Shown piece after piece: positions 62,066 through 64,000 of a stretch of DNA of 64,000 bases. Location of the stretch: positions 1,252,001-1,316,000 of the forward strand of contig NZ_CP036295.1 in assembly GCF_004801255.1 (NCBI RefSeq), given 5' to 3'. Numbering within the stretch: position 1 is the stretch's first letter; each line of letters begins with the position of its first letter. Below the pieces are notes generated by a model. That model saw nothing but the letters and a program-made list of their open reading frames with translations, was not told the DNA's origin and did not search any database. The DNA is from Desulfovibrio desulfuricans (lineage in GTDB: Bacteria > Desulfobacterota > Desulfovibrionia > Desulfovibrionales > Desulfovibrionaceae). The position numbers and the translations under genes are program-made.

Positions 62066-64000
62066 GTGTCCACTTCTTCCGTCAGCTCGGCGGAAGAAGC
62101 TCAGCGTTTTTTTGCCTTGCGGCACCACTCGTTTCGTATGTTTCTTACGGCATGGAACGCCTTTCAGGAAACCATGACCGACCTCGAATACACGCTCTGT
62201 TGCGACCACCCCTTCGGTCTTTACCGCGTGCGCGCCCTGTGCACATCCATGGCCACCCAGGTTTTTCAGTGCATCAAGCAGCTTGAGCGGCTCGACCCAG
62301 CGCCGTGCGCCGCCCTGTATGCGCGCTTTGGCGAGCTGCAGAAGCTTGTGGCCGAAGAAGTGTACGAGCCGGAGGCCTGCCTGCTGGGGCCGCTGGTGGT
62401 TCCTCTGTGTCAGGACGACGCCGGATGTCTGGCCAGCCTGCACAGCGAGGGCCGGGTGCTGGTAGACCCGGCAACCGCGCGGCTCGAAAGGCTGCGCCCG
62501 ATGTTTCCCGGTGCTGTGCCGCAGGGCTTTGTGGTTACGGCGGCGGGCTGTCAGCATTATTTTCAGAGCGGCGACCTGCAAAGCGAGATAAACCGCTGCA
62601 TTCAGGCCGCTGGCGGTCTTGCCCCCAACCACCTGGCGCGGCTTTCCAAAAAGCTGGGCGCACTGGTGGAGGCAACCCCGCTGCCGGAGGATCTCGCCCG
62701 CGAAATTATCGAGCAGGTGCAGCGGTTGCGCGACCTGTGCGGCAGCCGGCCCATGCAGCTTTTGCTGCGCGGGCGCGTGTGGCCGCCTGCGGCTGGCGAG
62801 GGCGAAGGCTGCGGCGTTGTGTTGTGGGGGCCGCCGGTACCTCTTGATGCGCCGGATGAGGATATTTTGCGTGCCGTGCGCGCAACCCTGGCCAGCAAGC
62901 AGCGCGCGCAGGCCCTGGTGTACCGGCGTGCGCGGGGGCTTACGGAAGGCGGCACGGGCGTCTGCCTGACCTGCATGGCCGTGGATGCTGGCTGCTGCGG
63001 CGGTATTGCCCAGTCGTCCGCGCCGTTGAGCCCGCACAGCGCCAACGTGCATGTCTACGGGTGCTCGGGCCTGCCGCAGGAGGTGGAATATTCCACCATG
63101 CCGGTGGACGCCATAAGCGTTTCGCGCGCGGCCCCGCATGCGGTGACAGACCGCCACCCCTTCAAGCCCAAGCGCCCGGTGCTGGATGATGCAACCGCCG
63201 TGCGGGCTGCTGAGCTGGCCCTTGCGGTGGAGGAAGCCGCAGGCAGGCCAGAGGTGCTCACCTGGGTATGCAACCCGGAGGGCCGCGTTTTTATGCTCAT
63301 GGCCCGGCCCATGTCGCTGCCGCAGCAAGAAGAACAGCCGCTGCCCCAGCCCGGCAAGGCTCTGGACGACGCCCTGCTGCTCGAGGGAGGCTTTACGGTA
63401 AACCCAGGTCGGGTCTCCGGCCCTGCCTGGGTGGCCCGCCGTTGGGAGGATGCGCGGCGTTTCCCCACTGGGGGCATCCTGGTGGTGCCGGGCGATAATT
63501 ATATCTGGGGGTCGCTGATCGACCGTGCTGCCGGCATTGTGACGGAGCGCGGCTTTCAGGGGTCGCGTCTGGCCTCGCTGGCGCGCGAATTTGGCAAACC
63601 GGCGGTTTTTGGCCTCAAGTGGGCCACTGAGGTCGTGGAAAGCGGCCAGCGCATTACGCTGTGCGCCGACCTGCGCACCGTGTACGAAAACCGTCAGGAT
63701 TCGCTGCTGCCCAAGGTGCCGCCAGGCAAGGACTATATGCCCGGCAGCCCGGTGTACCAGATTTTGCAGACCGCCTCGCGCCGCATTCTGCCCCTCACGC
63801 TGGAGGTGGACAGCGTCGATTTTAAGGCCGCCAACTGCGCCACCTACCACGACATTGTGCGCTATTGCCACGAAAAGGCCGTGAGCGCCATGTTCAGCCT
63901 CGGTTCGGAAAAAAAATACGCTCCGCAGCGCATCAAGCAGCTGCGCGACAAAGTGGTCAAGCAGTTCTGGGTGGTCAACCTCAGCGACGGTTTTGTGCGT
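62066..64000 (+). CDS. PPDK/PEP-synthase-like protein lacking the phosphohistidine, cut by window edge
   Basis: 645 codons to the window edge from GTG 62066, with GGAG at 62054-62057; the frame stays open. Residues ~100-430 resemble the PEP/pyruvate-binding (ATP-grasp) domain: PRMFPGAVPQGFVVT-like LRPMFPGAVPQGFVV, and EEAAGRPEVLTWVCNPEGRVFMLMARPM. The mobile domain is recognisable (GGILVVPGDNYIWGSL, then FGKPAVFG), but the T-x-H-A-A motif is replaced by GFQGSRLAS (496-504), so the phosphate-carrying His is absent. The following C-terminal part is not of the PEP-binding barrel type as far as seen. Probably a non-canonical or regulatory relative. Starts 400 bp after fliI. Confidence 0.7.
   Translation, partial: MSTSSVSSAEEAQRFFALRHHSFRMFLTAWNAFQETMTDLEYTLCCDHPFGLYRVRALCTSMATQVFQCIKQLERLDPAPCAALYARFGELQKLVAEEVYEPEACLLGPLVVPLCQDDAGCLASLHSEGRVLVDPATARLERLRPMFPGAVPQGFVVTAAGCQHYFQSGDLQSEINRCIQAAGGLAPNHLARLSKKLGALVEATPLPEDLAREIIEQVQRLRDLCGSRPMQLLLRGRVWPPAAGEGEGCGVVLWGPPVPLDAPDEDILRAVRATLASKQRAQALVYRRARGLTEGGTGVCLTCMAVDAGCCGGIAQSSAPLSPHSANVHVYGCSGLPQEVEYSTMPVDAISVSRAAPHAVTDRHPFKPKRPVLDDATAVRAAELALAVEEAAGRPEVLTWVCNPEGRVFMLMARPMSLPQQEEQPLPQPGKALDDALLLEGGFTVNPGRVSGPAWVARRWEDARRFPTGGILVVPGDNYIWGSLIDRAAGIVTERGFQGSRLASLAREFGKPAVFGLKWATEVVESGQRITLCADLRTVYENRQDSLLPKVPPGKDYMPGSPVYQILQTASRRILPLTLEVDSVDFKAANCATYHDIVRYCHEKAVSAMFSLGSEKKYAPQRIKQLRDKVVKQFWVVNLSDGFVR

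Noticed and set aside
62033-63871. 612-codon open frame on the minus strand
   Set aside because: It lies opposite the PPDK-like gene in GC-rich DNA and its protein is His/Arg/Gly-rich with no known motif.

Overview
The window looks like a chromosome segment of a sulfate- or sulfite-reducing deltaproteobacterium of the Desulfovibrio type. The evidence is an isethionate sulfite-lyase (IslA) with its activating enzyme, a type III glutamine synthetase, a fused RluD-type/CoaE protein, an SH3b/NlpC-P60 lipoprotein, sigma-54 flagellar promoters and a FeoB/Fur-type iron locus. Genus and function calls come from recognising motifs and gene order; no database search was run.

Layout. 1-2.1 kb: a cut TetR-family gene with a large operator-like palindrome, a protein ending in a divergent diadenylate-cyclase-like domain, and tRNA-Lys. 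2.5-14.6 kb: tRNA-Leu(CAA) followed by an integrated satellite-like element. It carries a P4-type integrase, an AlpA-like regulator, a RepA-like ATPase, a zinc-finger/Toprim primase, a Cys-rich protein, an ERCC4 nuclease, a PAPS-reductase-like ATP pyrophosphatase, a zinc-ribbon/Sel1/FliL-like membrane protein, small HTH-cluster proteins and an NYN-domain protein. No capsid, tail or lysis genes were seen. Several repeat families (GTAC cluster, TGATAACGTG boxes, TGTATATACAAAA boxes, end repeats) mark likely replication, control and integration sites.

15-26.6 kb: a sulfonate-respiration region. islA-islB and, after about 1 kb of AT-rich DNA, an operon of a short-chain dehydrogenase plus an ABC importer with two permeases and two ATPases, then a sigma-54 activator gene. 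Both operons have a good -24/-12 promoter and upstream copies of one palindrome (near TGTTG-N8-CAACA), so I infer one regulon run by the neighbouring activator.

26.8-38.3 kb (minus strand): PhzF-like protein, YbaK-type deacylase, hybrid histidine kinase, RluD-type/CoaE fusion, NlpC/P60 lipoprotein; tRNA-Glu (plus); then lysA, a MATE transporter and a DUF2156 protein in one operon. 38.7-48.6 kb (plus): SlyD-like FKBP, type III glutamine synthetase, and a complete trp operon (trpL-E-GD-C-F-B-A) with a Trp-Trp-Trp leader peptide and attenuator. 48.9-52.1 kb: Fur-box controlled DUF2325 gene and feoB with a 28-codon coupled ORF. 52.3-53.8 kb: SNase-like protein, an unknown protein and a DEDD exonuclease. 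53.9-61.7 kb: flagellar basal-body/export genes flgB-flgC-fliE and fliF-(small ORF)-fliG-fliH-fliI behind two sigma-54 promoters. From 62 kb to the edge: a PPDK/PEP-synthase-like protein that lacks the usual phosphohistidine motif.

The observations I rate highest are the shared palindrome/sigma-54 circuit of the isethionate region, the asymmetric pair of ABC ATPases there, the zinc-ribbon-FliL-like fusion carried by the mobile element, the DAC-like protein with an altered RHR motif, the small ORF repeating the FliG-binding tail of FliF, and the PEP-synthase-like protein without its catalytic histidine.
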